A stretch of 64,000 nucleotides of DNA from Gammaproteobacteria bacterium (GCA_024234955.1 JACKNK010000003.1:248001-312000), one strand, 5' to 3'. Counted from the stretch's first letter, positions 32,856 to 42,699 are shown. Notes: generated from the letters alone by a model not told the origin. A program made the numbers and translations.

Positions 32856-34045
32856 ATCGGATCAACCTGTTTGAACGGGAGATGTGCAGTGAGTTCGGCC
32901 TGATATTCGGCGACCCGGCGACGTTCGTTGATGAGAAAGTGTCGCACCGCCTTATCAAACCCGGGATCCGCCAGCCAATGCGCCGACCAGGTGCTGGTAG
33001 GTCGAAACCCTCGCTGAATCTTGTGCTCGCCTTGCGCCCCCGGCTCAAACACCCTCAAACCGCGTTCGATCGCGTAATCGATCCCTTGGTAGTAGCAGGC
33101 CTCAAAGTGGAGGCTGTGGTAATCCGCATCACATCCCCAGTGACGTCCGTAGAGCACGGTGTCACTGCGCAACATCAGAGCGCCTGCCACCGGCGCCCCT
33201 CGATGTTCCGCCAACACCAGCAGCACCCGATCGCCAAGTGCCGTACCGATGTCGGCGAAGAAGCTTTCACTGAGGGTGGCGTAACCACTTTTTCGATCGA
33301 AGGTGGATTGATAAAACCGTTGCCAAATCGCCCATTCCGAGGCGGTCACCTCGTGCCCGGCGATGCGTCGCAGCACGATGCCTTGTTCTTCAACCCGCCT
33401 GCGCTCACGCCGCAGCTTTTTGCGCTTGGCGCTGCTGAACTCGGACAGGTAATCCTCGAAGTCGCGATAACCTTCCCCGAATCGGTTGAACCAATGGAAT
33501 TGCGTTCCCAGACGCCAATCCATGCCGGCGCGACTGAGTTCACCCATATCGCGCTCATTGGGGAACAACCAGTGAATCGAGGATAGGCCGCGATTCCGCG
33601 CATAACTGACCGCCTTATCGATCAAAGCCGATCGGACTGCGCCGGGGTTGATCGCATCCGCATGAACGAGCAGACGCGCGCCCGTGGCCGGGGTATAGGG
33701 AATGCCCACCACCAACTTCGGATAGTAACGTCCGCCAGACCGTGCGTACGCATCGGCCCAAGCCCAGTCGAACACCAACTCCCCATAGGAGTTGTCTTTC
33801 TCATACATCGGCATAGCGCCGATCAAGACGCCCGCCTCCGTGCGTGCCGCGACAATACGGGGCAGCCAGCCGAAACGTTCCCCCACCGCTCCGTGTCGCT
33901 CCAATGCACTGAGGAAGGCGTAATCCAGAAATGGATCGCCATCCGCAATAATTGCATTCCAATCCGAAACCCCGATCTCCGTTACAGAATCGTGAATTTC
34001 GAGCGTCGCGATGGCCTGAAATGGGGGCTGATTGGACGTTGACAT
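32852..34045 (-). CDS. GNAT-fold protein of the COG3146 family
   Basis: The 397-residue protein fits the COG3146 (DUF482) family, annotated as a predicted N-acyltransferase. Motifs include WNAIIADGDPFLDYAFLSAL near the N-terminus, FSSAKRKKLRRERRRVEEQG in the middle, GRHWGCDADYHSLHFEACYY, and IQRGFRPTSTWSAHW near the end. A role in peptidoglycan or aminoacyl transfer has been suggested for the family but is not established. It begins a three-gene minus-strand unit. Confidence 0.85.
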   Translation of the reverse strand: MSTSNQPPFQAIATLEIHDSVTEIGVSDWNAIIADGDPFLDYAFLSALERHGAVGERFGWLPRIVAARTEAGVLIGAMPMYEKDNSYGELVFDWAWADAYARSGGRYYPKLVVGIPYTPATGARLLVHADAINPGAVRSALIDKAVSYARNRGLSSIHWLFPNERDMGELSRAGMDWRLGTQFHWFNRFGEGYRDFEDYLSEFSSAKRKKLRRERRRVEEQGIVLRRIAGHEVTASEWAIWQRFYQSTFDRKSGYATLSESFFADIGTALGDRVLLVLAEHRGAPVAGALMLRSDTVLYGRHWGCDADYHSLHFEACYYQGIDYAIERGLRVFEPGAQGEHKIQRGFRPTSTWSAHWLADPGFDKAVRHFLINERRRVAEYQAELTAHLPFKQVDPI

Positions 34046-34193
34046 TGAGACCGCGTTAACAAATGGTTAGCATTCGTCCAACATTACGGGCAACGCGAGA
34101 TTATCCGCGTCGGGCAAACCAATGGGTGACCCCTGCTTCCTCTGATCGCCAAAACGGATTCTCGCTGGCGATATTGATTATTTCGCGAGCCTC

Positions 34194-34841
34194 ATGCCTG
34201 CCGCCATCTTCGATTTCGATAGCGCCTTGATCTCCGGACCGCCCATCCCGGCGATGTTCTACGACTTCATGAAGCGCCGTCGCATGGTACGGGCACGCCA
34301 CGTCTGGCAACGCCGCTGGTTTTTTCTGCGCTACCTGATCCGGTATCGCTCCGATGTCACTCGGTACAATCTCGCGTGGCTCGGAGGCATGCGTCGCGCC
34401 GATGTGGATGTCTTCGCCGAAGCCTTCGTCAAACGCAAACTGATCGACATGATACGTCCGGAGATGTGGGACCGGCTGGATCGGCATCGCATGGCGGGCG
34501 ACACCCTGATCCTGGTGGGCGAGTCCCCAAGTTTCATGCTTGAACTGATGGCCCGCGAACTCGATATCTCGCTGCAACGCGGTACGATCTGCGCGTATTT
34601 GGGCAACCTTTATCTCAGCGCCCCGCCGACCCGCTTTTTGCGCGGCGACGAAAAGGCCAGGGCCATATCCGATCTGCTCAGCGAGCAGCGCATCGATCCG
34701 GATGAAACCGTCGCCTACCTGCGGGATGCGGCCGATCTGCCGCTGATGAATGCAATCGGCAAACCGGTTCTGGTGTCCCCCAATCGAGCGATGCACAAGC
34801 TGGCCAAGGCACGCGGCTGGGACCTGATCGAAAACTATTGA
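34194..34841 (+). CDS. HAD-IB family phosphatase-like protein
   Basis: The 215-residue protein has motif I as FDFDSALISG (both Asp present; the usual GTL is SAL), a motif II Ser in LVGESPS, a Lys in GDEKARAI and a motif IV region YLRDAADLPLMNAIGKPVLV followed by SPNRAMHKLAKARGW, typical of the SerB-like HAD-IB group. The substrate is unknown; glycerophosphate or sugar phosphates are possible. It is transcribed alone and divergent from the COG3146 gene. Confidence 0.82.
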   Translation: MPAAIFDFDSALISGPPIPAMFYDFMKRRRMVRARHVWQRRWFFLRYLIRYRSDVTRYNLAWLGGMRRADVDVFAEAFVKRKLIDMIRPEMWDRLDRHRMAGDTLILVGESPSFMLELMARELDISLQRGTICAYLGNLYLSAPPTRFLRGDEKARAISDLLSEQRIDPDETVAYLRDAADLPLMNAIGKPVLVSPNRAMHKLAKARGWDLIENY

Positions 34842-34868
34842 GCATTCGCTGCGGAACCGGGACATGCC

Positions 34869-36083
34869 TCAATACCCCTTCAGCACCAGCGACAAGATGC
34901 GTTCCGCTGCGTCCTCGGGCGATTTCACCGCAAGCGCCACCGGATCGCCCGGTTTCCGGTTGAAAAGTGCGGTTCGGACATCGCCGGTGGTCAGCAATGG
35001 CTGACCGTCGAGTTCGATCATGATGTCGCCCGCTTTGACACCGGCCTCCGCTGCGGCGCTGTTCTTCATGGCCTCAACGACGCGGACGCCTTGATCGGAA
35101 TCCTCCATCAGAATCCCCATTTTGCCCGATGGCGGGAGTTCGGCAGGCAGAGGTAACAACATCCAGTCAGCGCGCCCAGCGCCGATGTCGCCGGTCTCTC
35201 CCATCAACACCACGGAATCGATGACGGGCAAGCGTCGTTGCACCCGGCTGGGGATGCCATGCCGATCGGCCACATGACCGGCACCGACCAAGATCACCAG
35301 ATGGCGTTGCGGATTCGCCGCCAGATACGTCGCGGCGACCTCCGCCATGGTCTCGTCCCAAGTCAGCTGCACATCGACGAAGTGCTCGAAGTTGCGATCC
35401 GGCCCGACCGCGTGAGCCAAGAACACCCTCTGCAAAACCGCGCGATAGTCCGCATCGGCGTCGCCGTACTCGGTCGGTAACTGGCTCCGCTCATCCGGAG
35501 TCAGGCCATTCAGCCCGACTTTGCCGATCTGTCGGGTCAACTCGGACTCGGCATTCAGGGCCAGCACCGGGATGCCGTGCTTGCGTGCGTAATCGAGGAT
35601 CGGCTGATAGAGGCGGAAATCAAAACGCCAGCGCTGGTAATACTCGCTCTGGCGAAGCAGTTCCAGGGTATCGATGCGCCCAGCGATGAAATCATCCAGG
35701 GCCGGCTGGAAACGGCGCTGAAACTGCTCCATACCGATCGCCAACGGTACCCCACGTTCCCGCAAACCCCGGATCACCGCCGCCTGCAGCAAGTGTTGTT
35801 CATAGCGGTCGTGCTGCTCGCCGAGATAAACCACCCGCGCATCCTTGAGCCGATTGATCAGACCCGTGACGTTCGTTGAGGCCGTCAGATCGATCGCCGG
35901 AGTCGCCGAGAGCTCTGCGTCCCCAGGTGGCAGCGCCGCGACCGTCTGCGCAACATCATGGGGATGGGCGATCGCATCGCGATCTTCATCCGGTCGCGTC
36001 TGACAGGCCGTGGTCAGCACAACACCCAAGGCAAACGCTCCAAGCCGCCAAACCCGACGGTTGGACGTGTCCACGACCTGCAT
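34869..36083 (-). CDS. ChaN-family haem-binding lipoprotein with C-terminal PDZ domain
   Basis: The 404-residue lipoprotein has a lipobox (VVLTTAC, about residue 29) and a ChaN-like domain (VVYLGEQHDRYEQHLLQAAV, GMEQFQRRFQPALDDFIAG, LVGAGHVADRHGIP). A C-terminal PDZ domain (about 310-400) contains SAAAEAGVKAGDIMIELDGQ. ChaN proteins bind haem and are linked to iron acquisition; a PDZ domain suggests a protein partner, perhaps a peptidase. The ATG at 36083 has a GGGAG RBS; an upstream ATG at 36104 would overlap the divergent gene. Confidence 0.85.
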   Translation of the reverse strand: MQVVDTSNRRVWRLGAFALGVVLTTACQTRPDEDRDAIAHPHDVAQTVAALPPGDAELSATPAIDLTASTNVTGLINRLKDARVVYLGEQHDRYEQHLLQAAVIRGLRERGVPLAIGMEQFQRRFQPALDDFIAGRIDTLELLRQSEYYQRWRFDFRLYQPILDYARKHGIPVLALNAESELTRQIGKVGLNGLTPDERSQLPTEYGDADADYRAVLQRVFLAHAVGPDRNFEHFVDVQLTWDETMAEVAATYLAANPQRHLVILVGAGHVADRHGIPSRVQRRLPVIDSVVLMGETGDIGAGRADWMLLPLPAELPPSGKMGILMEDSDQGVRVVEAMKNSAAAEAGVKAGDIMIELDGQPLLTTGDVRTALFNRKPGDPVALAVKSPEDAAERILSLVLKGY

Positions 36084-36102
36084 TTTTTGCCAGACTCCCA
36101 CC

Positions 36103-38187
36103 ATGTCGAATTCTCTGTTCCGCCTGTTCATTGCCTTGTTGTGCATCGCATCGTCCCTCTTCGCAACGCGGGTTGCCGTGGCCAAAGGCGATGTCACCCG
36201 CCATTCGCTACGCGTCGCCTTACTTCCGGATTCCCGCACCATCCAGGTGACAGACACCCTGGTTCCGGGCAAACCACCTGCGAATGGGACTATCGAGTTC
36301 GCGCTCGGTTCCTCACTGCACCCCATGCAGATCGAAGGGGTTGCCTGTGTCGAACCAATCGCCTTGGGGGCGCCCCGGCTCGGGCGTCAAATCTATCAAG
36401 CCAGACTGGACAATACCCCGATCACCCTGTGTTTTGATGGACAGATTGGCCATGAGGAAAGCAACTTCTCCGCCGACATGTTGCGCGGCGGGCTTGGCGG
36501 CAATGACGCAGTGCTCACCCAGGACGGCGCGTATCTCGGTCCGGACAGTGGCTGGTACCCGGTTCTGGCGGACGACGAACGGGTAACTTTCGATCTCGAC
36601 GTGCAACTCCCCGATGGCTGGCTGGCGGTCAGCCAGGGACGGGGTTCGGCACGGGATGCAGACGGCCACGGTCGTTGGCAGGAGTCCGAGCCGCAAGTCG
36701 GCATTCATCTGGTCGCCGGTCCCTGGACCCTGAGCCACGAAGGTCGCGCCGAAGTCTATCTGCGTGACGCCGACACCGCCCTTGCGCAACGCTATCTGGC
36801 GGCCACTCAGGACTATCTCGATCTCTACGAAAGGCTGATCGGCCCCTATCCCTACGCCAAGTTCGCGCTGATCGAAAACATTTGGGAAAGCGGCTGGGGC
36901 ATGCCGTCGTTCACGCTGCTGGGTAGTCAGGTTTTGCGCCTGCCATTCATTCTGCACACCTCCTACCCCCATGAGATTCTGCATAACTGGTGGGGCAACA
37001 GCGTGTATGTCGATTACGCGCAGGGGAACTGGAGTGAAGGGCTGACCACCTACCTCGCCGACTACGCCCTGGCCGAGCGAGCCGGTAGCGGCCTGTCCAA
37101 ACGTCGCGACGCTTTGACCGCCTATGCACGTTACCAGGGTGAAGGTCTCGCGCTGGCCAACTTCATCGGACGGCATGATCGCAGTTCTCAGGCAGTCGGT
37201 TACGGCAAATCCTTCATGTTCTTCCATATGTTGCGGCAGCGTCTGGGAGACCGCGTATTCATTGACGGCCTGCGTCGTTTCTATACGGAGTATCGTTTCC
37301 AGCGCGTCGGCTACCGGGAGATGCGCGCCGCCTTCGAAGGCGTTTCCGGGCAGGATCTGGGCGCTTTTTTCGCGGCCTGGATTCCGCGCAGCGACGCACC
37401 CTCGCTTGCCTTGAGCGATGTCACCGTCGGCCAGACTGTCGATGGCTTCCAGATCAGCGGCACCTTGACGCAGACCCAATCCGGGGCACCCTATCCCTTG
37501 CATCTGCCTGTCGTGGTCACGACCGAAACCGGGGCACACGAATTTGTCATCGATACCGATGAACGCACCACGACCGTGAATCTCGCACTGCCGGAGGCAC
37601 CCTCGCGGCTTGCAGTCGATCCGCGAAACGACGTGTTTCGCAAACTCGACGACACCGAGATTCCACCTGCGCTCGGCGAGGCCATGCATGCCGAGCACAT
37701 CGTCCTGGTCCTGCCGCGCAAGGCGGAACCGGCGTTGTTGCACGGTTATCAGGATTTTGCCCGACGCTGGGCGGAATCCAGCTCCGGGATCGAAACCGTG
37801 TGGGACGACGAATTCCAGGCCGCATCCCGTGAGCAGGCGGTCTGGTATCTGGGCCGCGACAACCGTCATCGCTGCGAACTCGATAACGCACTCGAGGCGG
37901 CGGGGCTGAGCGTTCCCGGGCATGAACCGGGCGACAGCGTGGCGCTGGCCATCCCTTCCGAACAAGGCCCCCAGGCCTGGCTGTTCACGGATAATCCCCA
38001 GGCATTGGCGGGACTGGCGCGCAAGCTTCCGCACTATGGTCGTTACGCATGGCTGCGCTTTCAGGGGGATGCGCCAACCAACATCGGCAAGGGTGATTGG
38101 CCGGTCACACAATCACCGCTGCAGCATGTGTTCAAAGCCGGCGCCCAGCTCAACCTTACGCCCCGCCCACCCTTGTTGCCCAGGTAG
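36103..38187 (+). CDS. M1-like metallopeptidase (aminopeptidase-type), secreted
   Basis: The 694-residue protein has a signal peptide (LFIALLCIASSLFATRVAVA), a gluzincin zinc motif HEILHNWWGN with a downstream Glu in NWSEG, and a C-terminal region of mixed strands. The spacing between the second His and Glu is 17, one shorter than in classical M1 enzymes, and the GAMEN exopeptidase motif is replaced by GMPSF. It may therefore be an endopeptidase or a specialised exopeptidase. It is divergent from the ChaN-PDZ gene, with only 19 bases between the start codons. Confidence 0.83.
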   Translation: MSNSLFRLFIALLCIASSLFATRVAVAKGDVTRHSLRVALLPDSRTIQVTDTLVPGKPPANGTIEFALGSSLHPMQIEGVACVEPIALGAPRLGRQIYQARLDNTPITLCFDGQIGHEESNFSADMLRGGLGGNDAVLTQDGAYLGPDSGWYPVLADDERVTFDLDVQLPDGWLAVSQGRGSARDADGHGRWQESEPQVGIHLVAGPWTLSHEGRAEVYLRDADTALAQRYLAATQDYLDLYERLIGPYPYAKFALIENIWESGWGMPSFTLLGSQVLRLPFILHTSYPHEILHNWWGNSVYVDYAQGNWSEGLTTYLADYALAERAGSGLSKRRDALTAYARYQGEGLALANFIGRHDRSSQAVGYGKSFMFFHMLRQRLGDRVFIDGLRRFYTEYRFQRVGYREMRAAFEGVSGQDLGAFFAAWIPRSDAPSLALSDVTVGQTVDGFQISGTLTQTQSGAPYPLHLPVVVTTETGAHEFVIDTDERTTTVNLALPEAPSRLAVDPRNDVFRKLDDTEIPPALGEAMHAEHIVLVLPRKAEPALLHGYQDFARRWAESSSGIETVWDDEFQAASREQAVWYLGRDNRHRCELDNALEAAGLSVPGHEPGDSVALAIPSEQGPQAWLFTDNPQALAGLARKLPHYGRYAWLRFQGDAPTNIGKGDWPVTQSPLQHVFKAGAQLNLTPRPPLLPR

Positions 38188-38234
38188 CACGTAACCCACG
38201 TTTGACACCCAACGAATTCAGATCGCCGCCGACC

Positions 38235-39692
38235 ATGACTGCCTTCCACTCCCTGCTTCAGGCATTGCAACAAATCCTGTCCCCGCACCAGCTCCTGCAT
38301 CGCGACGAGGAATTGATTCCCTATGAATGCGACGGCCTGTCTGCGTATCGGGAAAAACCCATGCTGGTGGCGCTTCCCGATCGCGTCGAGCAGGTGCAGG
38401 CGGTGCTGCGCCTCTGCGCAGAACACCAGACGCCGGTGGTCGCTCGTGGTGCCGGCACCGGGCTTTCCGGCGGCGCCTTGCCGAACCGTGAGGGTGTGCT
38501 GCTGTCGCTGGCTCGGTTCAACCGTATTCTCGACATCGACCCAGTGGCGCGGATCGCCCGGGTCCAACCGGGTGTGCGCAACCTTGCCATCTCCGAAGCC
38601 GTTGCCGAGTACGGCCTGTATTACGCCCCGGACCCGTCATCGCAGATCGCCTGCACCATCGGCGGCAACGTCGCCGAGAATTCCGGCGGCGTGCACTGCC
38701 TGAAATACGGCCTCACCGTCCATAACGTTCTGGGTGTGAAACTGCTGACCATCGACGGTGAACTGCTCGAGATCGGCGGCGCCGCGCTGGATTCCGCCGG
38801 ATACGACCTGCTCGCGCTGATCACCGGTTCCGAGGGCATGCTGGGGGTGATCGTCGAAGTCACGGTCAAGCTACTGCCCAAACCGCTGGTCACCAAAGTG
38901 CTGCTCGCCGCCTTCGACGACGTCGAGGCGGCCGGTAAATCCGTCAGCGAGATCATCGCCGAGGGCGTCATCCCCGGGGGGCTTGAGATGATGGACAACA
39001 TGTCCATCCGCGCCGCCGAGGACTTCGTCCACGCCGGCTATCCGACCGATGCCGCCGCCATCCTGCTGTGCGAACTGGACGGCACCGACGCGGAGGTCGA
39101 AGCGCAGATGCATATCGTGCAGGCGGTACTGAAGACCCGGGGGGCCACCGACGTGCGCCTTGCCGCTGACGATGCCGAGCGCATGCGTTTCTGGTCCGGT
39201 CGCAAGAACGCGTTCCCGGCGGTGGGACGGATCTCGCCGGATTACTACTGCATGGATGGCACCATCCCCCGCCACGCCCTGCCTCAGGTGCTGTGCGGGA
39301 TTGCCGACCTGTCCGCGCAATATGAACTGCCGGTCGCCAATGTCTTCCATGCGGGCGACGGCAACATGCATCCCTTGATCCTTTATGACGCCAACATCCC
39401 CGGCGAACTGGAACGTACCGAGGAGCTCGGAGGCCGGATCCTGGAACTGTGCGTCGAGGTCGGCGGCACGATCACCGGCGAGCACGGCGTCGGCATGGAG
39501 AAGATCGATCAAATGTGCGTGCAATTCGCGAGCGCTGAATTGACCCAGTTCCATGCCGTCAAGGCGGCGTTCGATCCGGCAGGATTGCTCAATCCGGGCA
39601 AGGCGGTTCCAACCCTGCATCGCTGCGCGGAATTCGGCGCCATGCATGTGCATCACGGCGCCTTGCCACACCCGGAACTGGAGCGTTTCTGA
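38235..39692 (+). CDS. glcD: Glycolate oxidase FAD-linked subunit GlcD
   Basis: The 485-residue flavoprotein subunit oxidises glycolate to glyoxylate. The FAD_binding_4 domain contains VVARGAGTGLSGGALP and IACTIGGNVAENSGGVHCLK, with the C-terminal FAD-oxidase domain NVFHAGDGNMHPLILYD and GTITGEHGVGMEK. It is followed two bases later by glcE, and the third subunit glcF is 3.4 kb away. With gph and rpe in the window it suits 2-phosphoglycolate salvage. Start ATG 38235 matches family N-termini. Confidence 0.95.
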   Translation: MTAFHSLLQALQQILSPHQLLHRDEELIPYECDGLSAYREKPMLVALPDRVEQVQAVLRLCAEHQTPVVARGAGTGLSGGALPNREGVLLSLARFNRILDIDPVARIARVQPGVRNLAISEAVAEYGLYYAPDPSSQIACTIGGNVAENSGGVHCLKYGLTVHNVLGVKLLTIDGELLEIGGAALDSAGYDLLALITGSEGMLGVIVEVTVKLLPKPLVTKVLLAAFDDVEAAGKSVSEIIAEGVIPGGLEMMDNMSIRAAEDFVHAGYPTDAAAILLCELDGTDAEVEAQMHIVQAVLKTRGATDVRLAADDAERMRFWSGRKNAFPAVGRISPDYYCMDGTIPRHALPQVLCGIADLSAQYELPVANVFHAGDGNMHPLILYDANIPGELERTEELGGRILELCVEVGGTITGEHGVGMEKIDQMCVQFASAELTQFHAVKAAFDPAGLLNPGKAVPTLHRCAEFGAMHVHHGALPHPELERF

Positions 39693-39693
39693 T

Positions 39694-40764
39694 ATGAGTC
39701 CAGCCGAACGCTTCGCATCGCGGGTTGCGGATGCCTACGCCGCGAAACAGCCGCTGCGTATCGAGGGCTCTGGCTCAAAGGCCTTTCTCGGGCATCCGGT
39801 CGATGGAATGCCGCTCGATACCCGCGAACTCAGCGGCATCGTCGCTTACGAGCCCAGCGAACTGGTGATCACGGCCTGCGGTGGCACTCCGTTGCTCGAA
39901 CTACAGCAGGTCCTGGATGAACGCGGCCAGATGCTGCCTTTCGAGCCCCCGCTGTTCAGCGACCAGGCCACCCTTGGCGGCGTTCTCGCCTGCGGACTAT
40001 CCGGCCCGCGCCGACCTTATGCGGGTTCCGCCCGCGACTTGGTCCTGGGAACCCGGATCGTCAACGGCAAGGGTGAATTACTGCGTTTCGGCGGGCAGGT
40101 CATGAAGAATGTCGCCGGGTACGACATCTCCCGTCTGATGATTGGTGCCCACGGCACCCTCGGGGTCATCGCCGAGGCCTCGCTCAAGGTTCTGCCCCGC
40201 CCCGAGATCGAACGAACCCTGGTGCTGGATATGGATGCGTCGCAGGCGATCGAGGCCATGAATCGCTGGGCCGGGCAACCCATTCCCCTGTCGGCCGCCA
40301 TGCACGACGGCGATCAGCTCTATCTGCGCCTGTCCGGGTATGCCAGTGGCGTAGATGCCGCAATCCGGCGCATCGGCGGCGAGGAATTTCCCGAATCCGA
40401 CGGCCTGTGGCTGGCGGTACGTGAACATCAACATCCGTTCTTCGCAAGTCGCGATGACGCCACCGCCCTGTGGCGCCTGTCCGTCCCGTCCACCACGCCA
40501 TCCCTGGGTTTGCGGGGCAGCACCTTGATCGACTGGGGTGGCGCGCAACGCTGGCTCGAAACCGACCTGCCTGCCGATACGGTCCGCGCTGCCGTGGCCA
40601 AGGTCGGCGGTCACGCCACCCTGTATTGGCACGGCCCGCTCCCCGCATCGACGCCTGTGTTCCATCCACTGGCGCCAACGATGGAACGCCTGCACCAGGC
40701 ACTGCGCGAAGCCTTCGATCCGGCAGGCATCCTGAATCCAGGCCGCATGACATCCAAGCCATGA
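39694..40764 (+). CDS. glcE: Glycolate oxidase FAD-binding subunit GlcE
   Basis: The 356-residue protein resembles GlcE: RIEGSGSKAFLGHP, ELVITACGGTPLLELQQVL, and VMKNVAGYDISRLMIGAHGT followed by LGVI. It binds FAD and partners GlcD. The gene is two bases after glcD and its stop overlaps the sulfurtransferase start (ATGA). Length is normal for GlcE. Confidence 0.93.
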   Translation: MSPAERFASRVADAYAAKQPLRIEGSGSKAFLGHPVDGMPLDTRELSGIVAYEPSELVITACGGTPLLELQQVLDERGQMLPFEPPLFSDQATLGGVLACGLSGPRRPYAGSARDLVLGTRIVNGKGELLRFGGQVMKNVAGYDISRLMIGAHGTLGVIAEASLKVLPRPEIERTLVLDMDASQAIEAMNRWAGQPIPLSAAMHDGDQLYLRLSGYASGVDAAIRRIGGEEFPESDGLWLAVREHQHPFFASRDDATALWRLSVPSTTPSLGLRGSTLIDWGGAQRWLETDLPADTVRAAVAKVGGHATLYWHGPLPASTPVFHPLAPTMERLHQALREAFDPAGILNPGRMTSKP

Positions 40765-41573
40765 CCTCATTACCGCCCTTGCTGTCCCCGGACTGGCTCG
40801 ACGAGCACCTCCACGATCCGAACATCCTGATCGTCGATGTCGGTCGTGCCAGCACTTATATGCAACTTCATATCCCTGGGGCGCTGCACCTGGAATACAG
40901 CAATCTGGTTTCCGGGCAGCCCCCGGCGGTCGGCGAACGCCCGGAGCCTTTGCGTCTGTCACTTGCCCTGGGTGGGCTTGGCCTGACCCCGGAGCGTGCG
41001 GTGGTCGCCTACGACGATGAAGGCGGGGCCAACGCGGCCCGTCTGCTCTGGCTGCTCGACAACATCGGTCATCCTGGCAGTCTGTCGCTGCTCGATGGCG
41101 GCCTGCATGCTTGGGCCAACGAGGACTTTCCGACCGAGTCCCGATCCCGCGTCGGCCAACCGACAAAATACATCGTTGCATTCACCGATCGCGGCTACGC
41201 GGATCGGCATTACGTTCAATCCCATCTCGACGACGCCGCCGTTGCCCTGCTCGACGCCCGCTCGGCAGCCGAATACGACGGCAGCGCACGATCCTCCGCC
41301 CGCGCCGGTCACATTCCCGGCGCAATTCATTATGAATGGACCACGCCGCTCGACCCGGACCGCAATGTCCGCATGCGCGATCTGGATGATCTGCGCAATC
41401 AGCTGGCCGAGCTCGGGCTGAGCAAGGACAAGGAAATCATCACCTACTGCCAGACCCACCACCGCTCATCGCACAGCTACTGGCTGTTGCGCTGTCTCGG
41501 CTATCGCAAGGTAAGGGGCTACGCGGGTTCATGGGCCGAATGGGGCAATCTGGACGACGTACCGATCGTGTGA
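40761..41573 (+). CDS. Rhodanese-like thiosulfate/3-mercaptopyruvate sulfurtransferase
   Basis: The 270-residue protein has two rhodanese domains: an N-terminal inactive one (ILIVDVGRASTYMQLHIPGA, VVAYDDEGGANAARLLWLL) and a C-terminal one with catalytic loop TYCQTHHRSSHS (Cys-x5-Ser region), after ARAGHIPGAIHYEW. It moves sulfur from thiosulfate or mercaptopyruvate to an acceptor such as cyanide or a thiol. It overlaps glcE by four bases and sits where glcF would be expected, so it is probably co-expressed with glcDE. Confidence 0.88.
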   Translation: MTSLPPLLSPDWLDEHLHDPNILIVDVGRASTYMQLHIPGALHLEYSNLVSGQPPAVGERPEPLRLSLALGGLGLTPERAVVAYDDEGGANAARLLWLLDNIGHPGSLSLLDGGLHAWANEDFPTESRSRVGQPTKYIVAFTDRGYADRHYVQSHLDDAAVALLDARSAAEYDGSARSSARAGHIPGAIHYEWTTPLDPDRNVRMRDLDDLRNQLAELGLSKDKEIITYCQTHHRSSHSYWLLRCLGYRKVRGYAGSWAEWGNLDDVPIV

Positions 41574-41624
41574 GCACCAAGACCGGCAAGGTCGGCGCGA
41601 CCGCGATTACCCGAAACACGGCAA

Positions 41625-41657
41625 CAAAAAAGCCCGAGCGATGCACACTCGGGCTTT
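41625..41657 (-). terminator. Terminator downstream of tRNA-Gln
   Basis: On the minus strand AAAGCCCGAG and CTCGGGCTTTTTT form a stem with a T-run right after the tRNA 3' end. The reverse orientation also has T residues, so it may also serve the converging sulfurtransferase gene. Confidence 0.85.
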
Positions 41658-41660
41658 GTT

Positions 41661-41734
41661 TGGCTGGGGGACTAGGATTCGAACCTAGGTTGACGGAGTC
41701 AGAGTCCGTAGTCCTGCCGCTAGACGATCCCCCA
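41661..41734 (-). tRNA. tRNA-Gln (CTG anticodon)
   Basis: The minus strand folds as a 74-base tRNA with a complete acceptor stem (TGGGGGA/TCCCCCA), D-arm, anticodon arm with loop CTCTGAC (anticodon CTG), T-arm GGTTCGAATC, and an encoded CCA end. It reads CAG codons. Confidence 0.95.
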
Positions 41735-41749
41735 ATAAACGGAAATGCC

Positions 41750-42145
41750 TTAACGCTTGGAGAACTGGGTCGCGCGACGGGCCTTACGCAGACCGACCTT
41801 CTTACGTTCAACCTCACGAGCGTCGCGGGTAACGAACCCGGCGCGACGCAGGGGGCTGCGCAGCGACTCGTCGTAGGCGATCAGAGCACGGGTGATACCG
41901 TGACGGATGGCGCCGGCCTGACCGCTGTCACCACCACCGGTAACGGTGACGGCGATGTCGAACTTGTCAGCCATATCCACCAGTTCCAGCGGCTGACGCA
42001 CGACCATGCGGCCGGTTTCACGACCGAAATACTGATCAAGCGACCGCTTATTGACGGTGATGTTGCCGGTACCCGGACGCACGAAAACCCGCGCGGAGGA
42101 GGATTTGCGGCGACCAGTGCCGTAGTAGGTATCGCTCTGAGCCAT
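41750..42145 (-). CDS. rpsI: 30S ribosomal protein S9
   Basis: The 131-residue protein begins AQSDTYYGTGRRKSSSARVF and ends GLRKARRATQFSKR, the hallmark S9 C-terminus that reaches the P-site tRNA. Family length is normal. It follows rplM in the standard two-gene ribosomal operon, 55 bases apart. Confidence 0.99.
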   Translation of the reverse strand: MAQSDTYYGTGRRKSSSARVFVRPGTGNITVNKRSLDQYFGRETGRMVVRQPLELVDMADKFDIAVTVTGGGDSGQAGAIRHGITRALIAYDESLRSPLRRAGFVTRDAREVERKKVGLRKARRATQFSKR

Positions 42146-42200
42146 TGACGGTAACCTTGTTTAGCGAATGCGTAGTGGCGTTTCGATCAAAACGAAACGA

Positions 42201-42629
42201 TTAGATATCGAGAGCCTGAGGCTGCTGAGCCTGATGGTTATGCTCGGGACCGGCATAGACCTTGAGCTTGCGCATCATGGCGCGACCCAGAGGATTGCGC
42301 GGCAGCATGCCTTTGACGGCCAGCTGAATGGCGCGCTCCGGCGCACTGGCGAGCAGACCGGCAAGATTGGTGGATTTCAGGTTGCCGATGTAACCGGTAT
42401 GACGGTAGTACATCTTGTCCTGCATCTTGTTGCCGGAGGCGTGAATCTTCTCGGCGTTGACCACGACGATGTAATCGCCGGTGTCAACGTGCGGGGTGTA
42501 TTCCGCCTTGTGCTTGCCCTTCAAACGCTTGGCGATCTCGCTCGCGAGGCGACCCAGGGTCTTGCCATCGGCATCGACCAAGAACCAGTCGCGTTTGACC
42601 TCGTGCGGCTTGGCACTGAACGTTTTCAT
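42201..42629 (-). CDS. rplM: 50S ribosomal protein L13
   Basis: The 142-residue protein starts MKTFSAKPHEVKRDWFLVDA and contains HASGNKMQDKMYYRHTGYIG and GMLPRNPLGR, all characteristic of L13. I chose ATG 42629 with a GGGGAA RBS. It heads the rplM-rpsI operon. Confidence 0.99.
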   Translation of the reverse strand: MKTFSAKPHEVKRDWFLVDADGKTLGRLASEIAKRLKGKHKAEYTPHVDTGDYIVVVNAEKIHASGNKMQDKMYYRHTGYIGNLKSTNLAGLLASAPERAIQLAVKGMLPRNPLGRAMMRKLKVYAGPEHNHQAQQPQALDI

Positions 42630-42699
42630 CAGGTTCCCCAAAACTCGGATTCAAAACGGAGCCGAAAACAAATTTCAGCCCCCTGGAAAAAGCGGCGCA

